Of a DNA stretch of 64,000 bases, positions 43,380 to 51,321 are shown piece by piece (the stretch's first letter is position 1; the number at the start of each line of letters is the position of its first letter). Source of the DNA: Blastococcus sp. CT_GayMR20. Its GTDB lineage: Bacteria; Actinomycetota; Actinomycetes; Mycobacteriales; Geodermatophilaceae. The stretch spans positions 1 through 64,000 of the forward strand of contig NZ_SPQM01000005.1 in the NCBI RefSeq assembly GCF_004570345.1, written 5' to 3'. The notes under the pieces were generated by a model, which was not told where the DNA came from, did not search any database, and saw only the letters and a program-made list of their open reading frames with translations. The position numbers and the translations under genes are program-made.

Positions 43380-44204
43380 TCACGGGTTGAGGGTGCTGGT
43401 GTAGTAGTGCTTGCGTTTGACCCACTTGAAACCCTCGTGCCGCGTGACCGCGGCGACTTCAACCGGTCCTCCTACCGTCGGGTGACCAGGTTCGAAGCGG
43501 ACGAACTTGATCGTGGTCTCCACCAGCCACTCGGCTAGCTGTATGGCCTCGACGGGGGGCATGGAGTCGTAGATAAACGGTCGGGCCACTTGGGCCTTTA
43601 TCGCTTGGGTGTAAGGGTCCACCAGATTCGCCGGCACGCCGAGGTTGCTGAGGGCCTGTGGCAAGTCCTGGCTCACGCCGTCGAGAAGACGAGCGATAGC
43701 CTCAGGTTGGCCCCACTGGAAGATGCCGATCTCTCCAGCAGAAAGCTCCGCTCCAGTGCTGCACGTGCCGGCATCAATGTTCAACTCGGTGAGGGCCGGC
43801 CGGTCGTCGTCGGCTCCGTAACCAGCCACGAGCAACCCCATGGGAGCGGAGGGCTGGCTCGCGTCAAGCCGCTCCGCGAAGAACTCCTTAACCCGATCCA
43901 CCACTTCGGTCATTGAGTAGGCAGCCTCGTCGAGCTGCCAGTCCGCGTGAGCTGAGGACTGACCACTGAGCCTTTGGCGGAGATCTTTCACATGCGACGA
44001 GATGCTCCGGCCTTGGATGGTGCCTCGTCCCCACGTCATCGCGGCCAAGGGAAGCCCCTTGCGGAGGTTGAAGATCTTGTCCGCGCTGTTCCAGATGTGG
44101 ATCGGCTCGGCGTGGCCGTCGGGAAAGTTCGCTTGAAGCGTGGTCGCGCTATCGCTAGCGACGACGAGCCCGTCGCCGACGACTACGGCCACTGTGATCG
44201 TCAA
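43380..44204 (-). CDS. Proteasome beta/HslV-like Ntn hydrolase
   Basis: 274 residues from a TTG at 44204 with GGGGAGA just upstream. After Met the protein starts 'TITVAVVVGDGLVVASDSATT', matching the proteasome pattern of an N-terminal Thr with Asp at mature position 17. The Lys of 'DKIFNL' is a candidate for catalytic Lys33, displaced by a roughly nine-residue insertion. Later 'PMGLLVAGYGADDDRPALTELNIDAG' matches the proteasome 'AGYD...' strand. No propeptide is present, as in HslV and Anbu. The substrate and assembly are unknown; no ATPase partner gene is adjacent. Confidence 0.78.
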   Translation of the reverse strand: MTITVAVVVGDGLVVASDSATTLQANFPDGHAEPIHIWNSADKIFNLRKGLPLAAMTWGRGTIQGRSISSHVKDLRQRLSGQSSAHADWQLDEAAYSMTEVVDRVKEFFAERLDASQPSAPMGLLVAGYGADDDRPALTELNIDAGTCSTGAELSAGEIGIFQWGQPEAIARLLDGVSQDLPQALSNLGVPANLVDPYTQAIKAQVARPFIYDSMPPVEAIQLAEWLVETTIKFVRFEPGHPTVGGPVEVAAVTRHEGFKWVKRKHYYTSTLNP

Positions 44205-44477
44205 GAGTCTCCCCGGATCCTCTGTGAAGCGAAGAGTTGCACATCCGTCAACCCCTCGGGCTGAAACCGCGAGCCATGTCGATCACGTTGTGGTCACGCG
44301 ACCGACCACCCTCTACAGGGTCGTCAGCCCTGCTCGGGCCGAGCCCACTGGCCTACGACGCGCGGTTGGGCGCGCCCGTGGACATGAGTGCCATGCCCGC
44401 ACGGGGGCAACGACGTTGCGGAACTGACAGAAGTCCGGCCGAGCTTCGCCGGCCGTCCGTGACACGTCCAACAGCAC

Positions 44478-45380
44478 TCAGCCAGCCAGCCGCACACGCC
44501 GGCCCAGACGCAGCCCTGAGCGCGGAGTCACCAGCACGAAGACACACCGCTGGTTGTAGAACGCCTCGGCCTTGTATCGACGCACTTCACCGTCCAACGC
44601 TGTGCGTCGTAGCTCTAGCTCGGGATGCGACTCTCCGTGCAGTGCCCGGTGCGCAACCTGCCCCAGTGGTCGGACGTCGGCGCCCGACCCGATGGCTAGG
44701 CGATTCCCGGGGAACCAACGACTGAACGGCCCATGCTCGGCGATGAAGGTCGGTGAAGCGAGAGCGTTCCAAACGGGAACGGTGTCGTCGCTGGTCGCGA
44801 ACTGACCAACTATCGCGAGAGCGACCGACTCGGGGTGATGCTCTACGTAGTACCGGATCGTGGCATGCATGGACGTCCCGAACTGTGGCGCCAGCAGGGT
44901 CGGGGTGGCCAGCGACAACTCGTAGCTCAGAGCGCGGTCATGAAACCGGGCGCCCTGAAAGAGCAAATGAGCGGCCATGATGTTCGCTTCTGCCTCGAGC
45001 TCCAGCTCAGTCTCAGGGTCGAGGGCGCGGTCATCGTCGAGAAAAAGCTCATGGCTCGCCTGGTGCCACGGGATCGCCCGGTGGGCGATCTCGTGCGCCT
45101 CGGTGAACCGAGCGCGTACTTGGGACTGGCCGTAGTCGATGAACGCCACCTCCTCGCGGTAAAGAAGGGCCCCGACCACCCGGCGTAGAAAGGATGGCCG
45201 TCGCGGCTTGACAGCAGCCGGTAGCTCGCTGATGTCGAGGACCTCCTCGATCCCCACCACCTCGGCGACGGAGTCAAGCGGCGTGGGGAAAACGCCGGCG
45301 GCATCGGCGCGCTGGAGCAGCCGCTCGGCCAGGCCCGCGACGTGATCCGAGGCCCGATCCAATGCCGGCTCCTTCGTCAC
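44478..45380 (-). CDS. ImmA/IrrE family metallopeptidase
   Basis: 300 residues from a GTG that overlaps the XRE stop by 4 bp. The zinc motif HEIAH is at 96-100, with a third ligand probably from 'ELEAEANIMAAHLL' (about 124-138). This family cleaves cognate XRE repressors (ICEBs1 ImmA-ImmR, IrrE-DdrO). The C-terminal half ('YYVEHHPESVALAIVGQF', 'PVWNALASPTFIAEHGPFSRWFPGN') may sense a signal. It probably derepresses the element by cutting the upstream XRE protein. A 273-bp gap to the Ntn-hydrolase gene follows, containing a GGCCG/CGGCC hairpin. Confidence 0.9.
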   Translation of the reverse strand: MTKEPALDRASDHVAGLAERLLQRADAAGVFPTPLDSVAEVVGIEEVLDISELPAAVKPRRPSFLRRVVGALLYREEVAFIDYGQSQVRARFTEAHEIAHRAIPWHQASHELFLDDDRALDPETELELEAEANIMAAHLLFQGARFHDRALSYELSLATPTLLAPQFGTSMHATIRYYVEHHPESVALAIVGQFATSDDTVPVWNALASPTFIAEHGPFSRWFPGNRLAIGSGADVRPLGQVAHRALHGESHPELELRRTALDGEVRRYKAEAFYNQRCVFVLVTPRSGLRLGRRVRLAG

Positions 45381-45787
45381 GTGTCGGCACCCTTCGGTTT
45401 GTTTCGGTGGTCTGAGCCGAGCTTTCGCGACCGCCCCGCGCCACCACTGCGTCGGAGCGCATCCATGAATGCCAGCGCCTCTTCTTGTTGCGCTGGCGTC
45501 AGATCATCGAGGGCCCGCAGAGCCGCGCCTGCCAAGGAGCGGCGATGTGGAGCCTGCTGATTTGAGGCGCTGACCGTCCGGCCGGCCAGCGTCATGAGAT
45601 CCGCAAAGTCAAGCTCATAGATGCCCGCCAAGGTCCACAGCAGGCCCGTGTCGGGCCTCTCGATCGCGCCGGACTCGATCTGTGACAGATGGGCATTGCG
45701 CACACCACTTCGCGCTTCAACCTCCCGCAGGGTCCACCCACGCTCGACCCTGGCTGCCCTCAGTCGCTCTCCCAAAGTCCCAGACAT
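45377..45787 (-). CDS. XRE family repressor, ImmR-like
   Basis: 136 residues. An N-terminal helix-turn-helix (residues about 5-60, 'LGERLRAARVERGWTLREVEARSGVRNAHLSQIESG' region) precedes a Ser/Arg-rich tail that could be the ImmA cleavage target. It is coupled to the ImmA gene and sits next to a palindromic operator that would control its own promoter and the divergent DUF1508 gene. This is the standard immunity switch of integrative elements. Confidence 0.9.
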   Translation of the reverse strand: MSGTLGERLRAARVERGWTLREVEARSGVRNAHLSQIESGAIERPDTGLLWTLAGIYELDFADLMTLAGRTVSASNQQAPHRRSLAGAALRALDDLTPAQQEEALAFMDALRRSGGAGRSRKLGSDHRNKPKGADT

Positions 45788-45801
45788 GCCTCAAGAGTAG
45801 T

Positions 45802-45847
45802 GACTTGCTCATCGCCTGAGCAAGTCTGCTAATCTCCTGAGCAAGAC
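45802..45847. promoter_or_regulatory. Palindromic XRE operator and adjacent half-site
   Basis: Perfect 10-bp arms GACTTGCTCA (45802-45811) and TGAGCAAGTC (45817-45826) flank TCGCC. A further half-site TGAGCAAGAC lies at 45838-45847. The operator is 15 bp from the XRE ATG and lies in the divergent promoter shared with the DUF1508 gene. Confidence 0.75.
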
Positions 45848-45901
45848 GGCGAGGGGCTGTCTCGGCGGGACCCCACCCATGAGGTCGGTTCTGTCAGTAG
45901 C

Positions 45902-45921
45902 ACCAGCACACCCGTGCTGGT
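45902..45921. promoter_or_regulatory. Hairpin in the DUF1508 leader
   Basis: ACCAGCAC and GTGCTGGT flank a 4-nt loop, 40 bp before the DUF1508 ATG. It may be a second protein-binding site or a 5' leader stem. Confidence 0.35.
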
Positions 45922-45961
45922 CGCAACCAAGATCCGCTCGACCGGGCGGAGAGGAGCAACG

Positions 45962-46147
45962 ATGCGGTTCAAGATCAGCGAGTCGACCGACGGCCAGTAC
46001 TACTTCGAGATCCAGGCCGGAGGGAACTACGAAACGCTGGCAACCAGCGAGACGTACAAGCGCTCGGACAAGCGCGACGTCCAGGCCGCGATCGACCAGA
46101 TCAGGCGCGAGGCCGGCGGCGCCGACGTCGTCAACGACAGCCAGTAG
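45962..46147 (+). CDS. DUF1508 (YegP-like) protein
   Basis: 61 residues from the ATG at 45962 with GAGAGGAGC upstream. The single DUF1508 repeat is clear: 'FKISESTDGQYYFEIQAGGN', then 'ETLATSETYKRSD'. Known members have two repeats or one and no assigned activity. It is probably controlled by the divergent XRE repressor and is followed 54 bp later by the 230-aa gene. Confidence 0.85.
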   Translation: MRFKISESTDGQYYFEIQAGGNYETLATSETYKRSDKRDVQAAIDQIRREAGGADVVNDSQ

Positions 46148-46201
46148 GCGACGGCCTGTCCAGCCGCGACGCCTATCCATCCATCGCCTTAGGAGGCACC
46201 C

Positions 46202-46894
46202 ATGGCTTTCGAGCCGCTCAGCAATATCCCGGTCCGGGTCGTCGACACGACCATCGACGTCGTCTCGAAGGGATCGGGAAGTCAGGCCCAGGACGACGTC
46301 TTCGTCACCGCGCAGCTCCAGCTGCAGGGCGAGGTCGCCGCCGGTGAGCGCGCGACCCTCATCCTGCCGCTGGCGTCGGAGGCGCAGCAGCAGCCGATCC
46401 TGCGCTACACCGACAAGCCCATCACGGGTGCGCAGGTCTTCGCGTTCGACGACGTCGACCGGTCGGACTACGACCAGGAGGTCGTCAAGAGCCTGGAGGC
46501 TCTGGGTGACGGTGCGAGCAAGCGCGAACAGCGCGACCTCGCCGTCGACATCGGGCGAGCCGCCAAGTCCTTCTCCAGCACCGTGGTGACCGTCGAGCCG
46601 GGGCAGCGGACGCTGCGCCTCTTCTACGGCATCTCTGCAGACAAGGTCGGCGACCGCGAGTTCGAGTTCTCCGTCATCGGGCCGCTGCCGTCCTTCGTCA
46701 TCCAGGCCGGCGGCTCCATCGGCGTCATCGCCGCACTGCCGCGCAACACGACGGTGGTAAAGGCCGAGGGGCTGTTCAACCCGAACGACCCCAACTCGGT
46801 CGTCCCGCCGAGCAACGCCACGCTCGGCGGCCGTCCGGTCTGGGGTTGGTTCTGGCAGAACGATCCGCTGTTCCGCATCCGCTACCGCTACTGA
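46202..46894 (+). CDS. Unknown 230-aa protein downstream of DUF1508 gene
   Basis: 230 residues from the ATG at 46202 with a strong AGGAGG. The sequence is beta-rich, soluble, with no signal peptide, and ends in an aromatic/basic 'GRPVWGWFWQNDPLFRIRYRY'. No family is recognised. It is the last gene before the relaxase region and probably shares the XRE-controlled promoter. The two-gene unit may be an element maintenance or modulation module, which is inference. Confidence 0.8.
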   Translation: MAFEPLSNIPVRVVDTTIDVVSKGSGSQAQDDVFVTAQLQLQGEVAAGERATLILPLASEAQQQPILRYTDKPITGAQVFAFDDVDRSDYDQEVVKSLEALGDGASKREQRDLAVDIGRAAKSFSSTVVTVEPGQRTLRLFYGISADKVGDREFEFSVIGPLPSFVIQAGGSIGVIAALPRNTTVVKAEGLFNPNDPNSVVPPSNATLGGRPVWGWFWQNDPLFRIRYRY

Positions 46895-46942
46895 CACCCG
46901 CGTCTGAACGTGGAGAGGGGGAAGACGCCTCGACCTGAGAGG

Positions 46943-46977
46943 GGTGGCGGAGCCAACCAGAATTTGGCTCCGCCACC
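46943..46977. terminator. Perfect 14-bp hairpin after the 230-aa gene
   Basis: GGTGGCGGAGCCAA (46943-46956) and TTGGCTCCGCCACC (46964-46977) flank a 7-nt loop, 49 bp after the stop. No T-run follows. Confidence 0.5.
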
Positions 46978-47323
46978 TGTCCCAGGCATCGACCCATCAC
47001 CTAACTGACTTAAGCCGAGGGAGTGCTTCCGCACTGCCGTCGACGCCGCGCTCACGTGGGTTGGCGCGACAGTCAAGATGCACCGAGCGGAGGGTGCCTG
47101 CTACACGTGCACCGCGTCTGAGGTCCCGATAGTAGGAACCCAATATCGTCGTTGCTCATTGACCGGGCCTGGAATCAACCGAACTTCTAACGCTGCCGAC
47201 ACTTATCATCAGCATTCCACTATTTACTAGAGAGCGGCACGCATGCTACCAATGGAGGTAGTCTGGGCCCCGCTTCGCGGGGCCCATCGCCGTTTTTAAG
47301 GGTGACCTGTTGGTCATTGTTGG
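46978..47323. other. Gene-free region before relaxase, candidate oriT
   Basis: This contains short inverted repeats (CTACC/GGTAG at 47246-47261 and TGACC/GGTCA just before the relaxase), an AT-richer stretch at about 47195-47235 and a T-tailed terminator at 47264-47295. oriT of MobF relaxases usually lies next to the relaxase gene, so a nick site is expected here, but no known nic consensus could be identified. Confidence 0.35.
47264..47295 (+). terminator. T-tailed terminator upstream of relaxase
   Basis: A 10-bp stem TGGGCCCCGC with GCGGGGCCCA around a TTC loop, then TCGCCG and five T residues. It shields the relaxase from transcription of the DUF1508 unit. Confidence 0.7.
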
Positions 47324-48285
47324 GTGGCGTTGAAAATGCGCGGTGGAATGAAGGTGTACGCCGGGGCGGCGACGGCCGCCCGGGCGTATCTGGAGGCCGA
47401 CCGCGGCCGGGCCGACGACTACTACCTGACCGAGGGCACCGCCCTGGCGCGCCGCTTCGTGGCCCGCGACGGACGGGTGGCCGAGCGGGCGCCGCTGGCG
47501 GGCAAGGGCTACGAGACGTGGGTGGCCGGCTGCGACCCGGACACCGGCGACCCGCGAGGGCGGCTGCGCACCGATGAGCGTGCGGTGCGGTTCGTCGAGG
47601 TGGTGGTCAACGGCCCGAAGTCCTGGTCCCTGGCGGCCGCGCTGCACGACGACGTCGCGGCCGCCTACGACGCCGCCCAGGACCGGGCCGCCGCCCAGAT
47701 CATCGGCTGGCTCGCCGCCCACGCGACCACCCGGGTCGGCCCCCGCGGCGGCCAGGTCCAGGTCCCGGTGGACATGCTGGAGGCGGTGACAGTGCGGCAC
47801 TACACCTCCCGCGCCGGAGACCCGCACCGGCATCTGCACCTGCAGATCGGCGCCCGGGTGTTCGCCGCCGAGCAATGGCGCGGGCTACACACCGTCGCCG
47901 TGCGTGACTTCCTCGCCGCCATCAACGGAATCGGGCACGCCGCGGTCGCCTGCGATCCCCAGTTCCGGGCCGCACTCGCCGGGCACGGCTACACCCTGGA
48001 CGCGACAGGAGAAATACAGGAGCTCGGCGCCTACGTCGGTCCGTTCAGCGCACGGGCGGCGCAGATCGGGCGCAACCTGGATCGCTACGAACGCGACTGG
48101 ATGGCGGCGCACCCCGGAGAACAGCCCGGTCCGGCGCTGCGGCGGGCCTGGGACGCCCGCGCCTGGGCCGAGGGGCGCCCGGACAAGGTCATCCCCCGCT
48201 CCGGGGCCGAGCTCGTGGCGCGGTGGCGAGCCGAGCTGGCGTCACTGGGCTATCGCGATCCCGCCCACCCCGTCTCGCTGACGCC
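47324..48285 (+). pseudogene. MobF (TrwC-like) relaxase N-terminal part, left copy, cut by the fold-back
   Basis: Starting at GTG 47324, the protein has a TrwC relaxase domain: 'GGMKVYAGAATAARAYLEAD', tandem Tyr in 'DDYYLTEG' (33-34), and the metal triad region 'HYTSRAGDPHRHLHLQI' (His168, His170, His172). It should continue into a helicase domain giving about 1000 residues or more. Real coding sequence ends at 48285, where the strand turns into the loop; the frame runs on to 48448 with nonsense residues. A relaxase nicks oriT and leads the strand during conjugation. Confidence 0.85.
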
Positions 48286-48412
48286 CTCCGCGGCGATCAG
48301 CCGCTCGACCTCGCCGCGGACGTCGGCGGCGTTCCAGGCCGAGCGGCCGACGGCCAGCCGGATCAGCACGGCGTCGACGGCAGCCTCGCGGTCCAGCGCG
48401 CCGATCGAAGTC
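48286..48412. other. 127-bp unique loop at the centre of the inverted duplication
   Basis: The loop is the only non-duplicated sequence between the arms. Read on the minus strand it continues the relaxase reading frame ('SIGALDREAAVDAVLIRLAV', 'GRSAWNAADVRGEVERLIAAEG'). The arms end as GACGCC and GGCGTC, a 6-bp inverted microhomology. No origin, recombination site or telomere-like structure is visible. Confidence 0.9.
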
Positions 48413-49374
48413 GGCGTCAGCGAGACGGGGTGGGCGGGATCGCGATAGCCCAGTGACGCCAGCTCGGCTCGCCACCGCGCCACGAGCTCGGCCCCGGAGC
48501 GGGGGATGACCTTGTCCGGGCGCCCCTCGGCCCAGGCGCGGGCGTCCCAGGCCCGCCGCAGCGCCGGACCGGGCTGTTCTCCGGGGTGCGCCGCCATCCA
48601 GTCGCGTTCGTAGCGATCCAGGTTGCGCCCGATCTGCGCCGCCCGTGCGCTGAACGGACCGACGTAGGCGCCGAGCTCCTGTATTTCTCCTGTCGCGTCC
48701 AGGGTGTAGCCGTGCCCGGCGAGTGCGGCCCGGAACTGGGGATCGCAGGCGACCGCGGCGTGCCCGATTCCGTTGATGGCGGCGAGGAAGTCACGCACGG
48801 CGACGGTGTGTAGCCCGCGCCATTGCTCGGCGGCGAACACCCGGGCGCCGATCTGCAGGTGCAGATGCCGGTGCGGGTCTCCGGCGCGGGAGGTGTAGTG
48901 CCGCACTGTCACCGCCTCCAGCATGTCCACCGGGACCTGGACCTGGCCGCCGCGGGGGCCGACCCGGGTGGTCGCGTGGGCGGCGAGCCAGCCGATGATC
49001 TGGGCGGCGGCCCGGTCCTGGGCGGCGTCGTAGGCGGCCGCGACGTCGTCGTGCAGCGCGGCCGCCAGGGACCAGGACTTCGGGCCGTTGACCACCACCT
49101 CGACGAACCGCACCGCACGCTCATCGGTGCGCAGCCGCCCTCGCGGGTCGCCGGTGTCCGGGTCGCAGCCGGCCACCCACGTCTCGTAGCCCTTGCCCGC
49201 CAGCGGCGCCCGCTCGGCCACCCGTCCGTCGCGGGCCACGAAGCGGCGCGCCAGGGCGGTGCCCTCGGTCAGGTAGTAGTCGTCGGCCCGGCCGCGGTCG
49301 GCCTCCAGATACGCCCGGGCGGCCGTCGCCGCCCCGGCGTACACCTTCATTCCACCGCGCATTTTCAACGCCAC
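48286..49374 (-). pseudogene. MobF relaxase N-terminal part, right copy with loop extension
   Basis: Mirror copy of the left relaxase fragment, but on this strand the loop extends the genuine reading to about residue 363. The frame then enters the opposite arm and ends at 48250 after 'SETGWAGSR', which is not relaxase sequence. It shows the original direction of transcription across the turn. Confidence 0.85.
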
Positions 49375-49720
49375 CCAACAATGACCAACAGGTCACCCTT
49401 AAAAACGGCGATGGGCCCCGCGAAGCGGGGCCCAGACTACCTCCATTGGTAGCATGCGTGCCGCTCTCTAGTAAATAGTGGAATGCTGATGATAAGTGTC
49501 GGCAGCGTTAGAAGTTCGGTTGATTCCAGGCCCGGTCAATGAGCAACGACGATATTGGGTTCCTACTATCGGGACCTCAGACGCGGTGCACGTGTAGCAG
49601 GCACCCTCCGCTCGGTGCATCTTGACTGTCGCGCCAACCCACGTGAGCGCGGCGTCGACGGCAGTGCGGAAGCACTCCCTCGGCTTAAGTCAGTTAGGTG
49701 ATGGGTCGATGCCTGGGACA
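49375..49720. other. Mirror copy of the candidate oriT region
   Basis: Identical in reverse to 46978-47323. No gene is visible. Confidence 0.35.
49403..49434 (-). terminator. Mirror copy of the relaxase-upstream terminator
   Basis: Reverse complement of the stem-loop and T-run at 47264-47295; it acts on minus-strand transcripts. Confidence 0.65.
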
Positions 49721-49755
49721 GGTGGCGGAGCCAAATTCTGGTTGGCTCCGCCACC
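49721..49755. terminator. Mirror copy of the 14-bp hairpin
   Basis: Same stem and loop as 46943-46977, downstream of the mirrored 230-aa gene. Confidence 0.45.
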
Positions 49756-49803
49756 CCTCTCAGGTCGAGGCGTCTTCCCCCTCTCCACGTTCAGACGCGG
49801 GTG

Positions 49804-50496
49804 TCAGTAGCGGTAGCGGATGCGGAACAGCGGATCGTTCTGCCAGAACCAACCCCAGACCGGACGGCCGCCGAGCGTGGCGTTGCTCGGCGGGACGACC
49901 GAGTTGGGGTCGTTCGGGTTGAACAGCCCCTCGGCCTTTACCACCGTCGTGTTGCGCGGCAGTGCGGCGATGACGCCGATGGAGCCGCCGGCCTGGATGA
50001 CGAAGGACGGCAGCGGCCCGATGACGGAGAACTCGAACTCGCGGTCGCCGACCTTGTCTGCAGAGATGCCGTAGAAGAGGCGCAGCGTCCGCTGCCCCGG
50101 CTCGACGGTCACCACGGTGCTGGAGAAGGACTTGGCGGCTCGCCCGATGTCGACGGCGAGGTCGCGCTGTTCGCGCTTGCTCGCACCGTCACCCAGAGCC
50201 TCCAGGCTCTTGACGACCTCCTGGTCGTAGTCCGACCGGTCGACGTCGTCGAACGCGAAGACCTGCGCACCCGTGATGGGCTTGTCGGTGTAGCGCAGGA
50301 TCGGCTGCTGCTGCGCCTCCGACGCCAGCGGCAGGATGAGGGTCGCGCGCTCACCGGCGGCGACCTCGCCCTGCAGCTGGAGCTGCGCGGTGACGAAGAC
50401 GTCGTCCTGGGCCTGACTTCCCGATCCCTTCGAGACGACGTCGATGGTCGTGTCGACGACCCGGACCGGGATATTGCTGAGCGGCTCGAAAGCCAT
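49804..50496 (-). CDS. Unknown 230-aa protein, mirror copy
   Basis: Identical to the protein encoded at 46202-46894, including its AGGAGG ribosome site. It is not an independent paralogue. Confidence 0.78.
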   Translation of the reverse strand: MAFEPLSNIPVRVVDTTIDVVSKGSGSQAQDDVFVTAQLQLQGEVAAGERATLILPLASEAQQQPILRYTDKPITGAQVFAFDDVDRSDYDQEVVKSLEALGDGASKREQRDLAVDIGRAAKSFSSTVVTVEPGQRTLRLFYGISADKVGDREFEFSVIGPLPSFVIQAGGSIGVIAALPRNTTVVKAEGLFNPNDPNSVVPPSNATLGGRPVWGWFWQNDPLFRIRYRY

Positions 50497-50550
50497 GGGT
50501 GCCTCCTAAGGCGATGGATGGATAGGCGTCGCGGCTGGACAGGCCGTCGC

Positions 50551-50736
50551 CTACTGGCTGTCGTTGACGACGTCGGCGCCGCCGGCCTCGCGCCTGATCT
50601 GGTCGATCGCGGCCTGGACGTCGCGCTTGTCCGAGCGCTTGTACGTCTCGCTGGTTGCCAGCGTTTCGTAGTTCCCTCCGGCCTGGATCTCGAAGTAGTA
50701 CTGGCCGTCGGTCGACTCGCTGATCTTGAACCGCAT
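50551..50736 (-). CDS. DUF1508 protein, mirror copy
   Basis: Identical to the 61-residue protein at 45962-46147, with the same upstream hairpin (50777-50796). Confidence 0.83.
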   Translation of the reverse strand: MRFKISESTDGQYYFEIQAGGNYETLATSETYKRSDKRDVQAAIDQIRREAGGADVVNDSQ

Positions 50737-50850
50737 CGTTGCTCCTCTCCGCCCGGTCGAGCGGATCTTGGTTGCGACCAGCACGGGTGTGCTGGTGCTA
50801 CTGACAGAACCGACCTCATGGGTGGGGTCCCGCCGAGACAGCCCCTCGCC

Positions 50851-50896
50851 GTCTTGCTCAGGAGATTAGCAGACTTGCTCAGGCGATGAGCAAGTC
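50851..50896. promoter_or_regulatory. XRE operator, mirror copy
   Basis: The 10-bp arms lie at 50872-50881 and 50887-50896, and the extra half-site at 50851-50860, as in the left arm. Confidence 0.7.
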
Positions 50897-50910
50897 ACTA
50901 CTCTTGAGGC

Positions 50911-51321
50911 ATGTCTGGGACTTTGGGAGAGCGACTGAGGGCAGCCAGGGTCGAGCGTGGGTGGACCCTGCGGGAGGTTGAAGCGCGAAGTGGTGTGCGC
51001 AATGCCCATCTGTCACAGATCGAGTCCGGCGCGATCGAGAGGCCCGACACGGGCCTGCTGTGGACCTTGGCGGGCATCTATGAGCTTGACTTTGCGGATC
51101 TCATGACGCTGGCCGGCCGGACGGTCAGCGCCTCAAATCAGCAGGCTCCACATCGCCGCTCCTTGGCAGGCGCGGCTCTGCGGGCCCTCGATGATCTGAC
51201 GCCAGCGCAACAAGAAGAGGCGCTGGCATTCATGGATGCGCTCCGACGCAGTGGTGGCGCGGGGCGGTCGCGAAAGCTCGGCTCAGACCACCGAAACAAA
51301 CCGAAGGGTGCCGACACGTGA
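50911..51321 (+). CDS. XRE family repressor, mirror copy
   Basis: Identical to the 136-residue protein at 45377-45787; its stop overlaps the following ImmA start in the same way. Confidence 0.88.
   Translation: MSGTLGERLRAARVERGWTLREVEARSGVRNAHLSQIESGAIERPDTGLLWTLAGIYELDFADLMTLAGRTVSASNQQAPHRRSLAGAALRALDDLTPAQQEEALAFMDALRRSGGAGRSRKLGSDHRNKPKGADT

Larger units (their letters stand above)
32698..48285 (+). repeat. Left arm of 15.6-kb perfect inverted duplication
   Basis: The 15,588 bases are the exact reverse complement of 48413-64000, with position x mapping to 96698-x. All open frames are mirrored with identical lengths and proteins, and direct base checks at both ends of the arm agree. The arm covers chromosomal genes from ppiA to the arginine decarboxylase and then the integrated element up to the relaxase gene. 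The left end is only where the window stops the comparison; the duplication may extend further. Confidence 0.97.

Noticed and set aside
38929..44204. BREX, DISARM or type I restriction island
   Set aside because: No PglZ, helicase, specificity subunit or other hallmark genes are present; only a two-gene R-M system can be supported.
38042..48285. Insertion sequence or transposase
   Set aside because: No transposase frame or terminal inverted repeats with target duplication could be found; the large inverted symmetry is not an IS.
48200..48500. Hairpin telomere of a linear replicon
   Set aside because: The turn lies inside a relaxase coding sequence with a 127-bp coding loop, not at a short telomere palindrome, and no telomere-resolution gene or site is visible.
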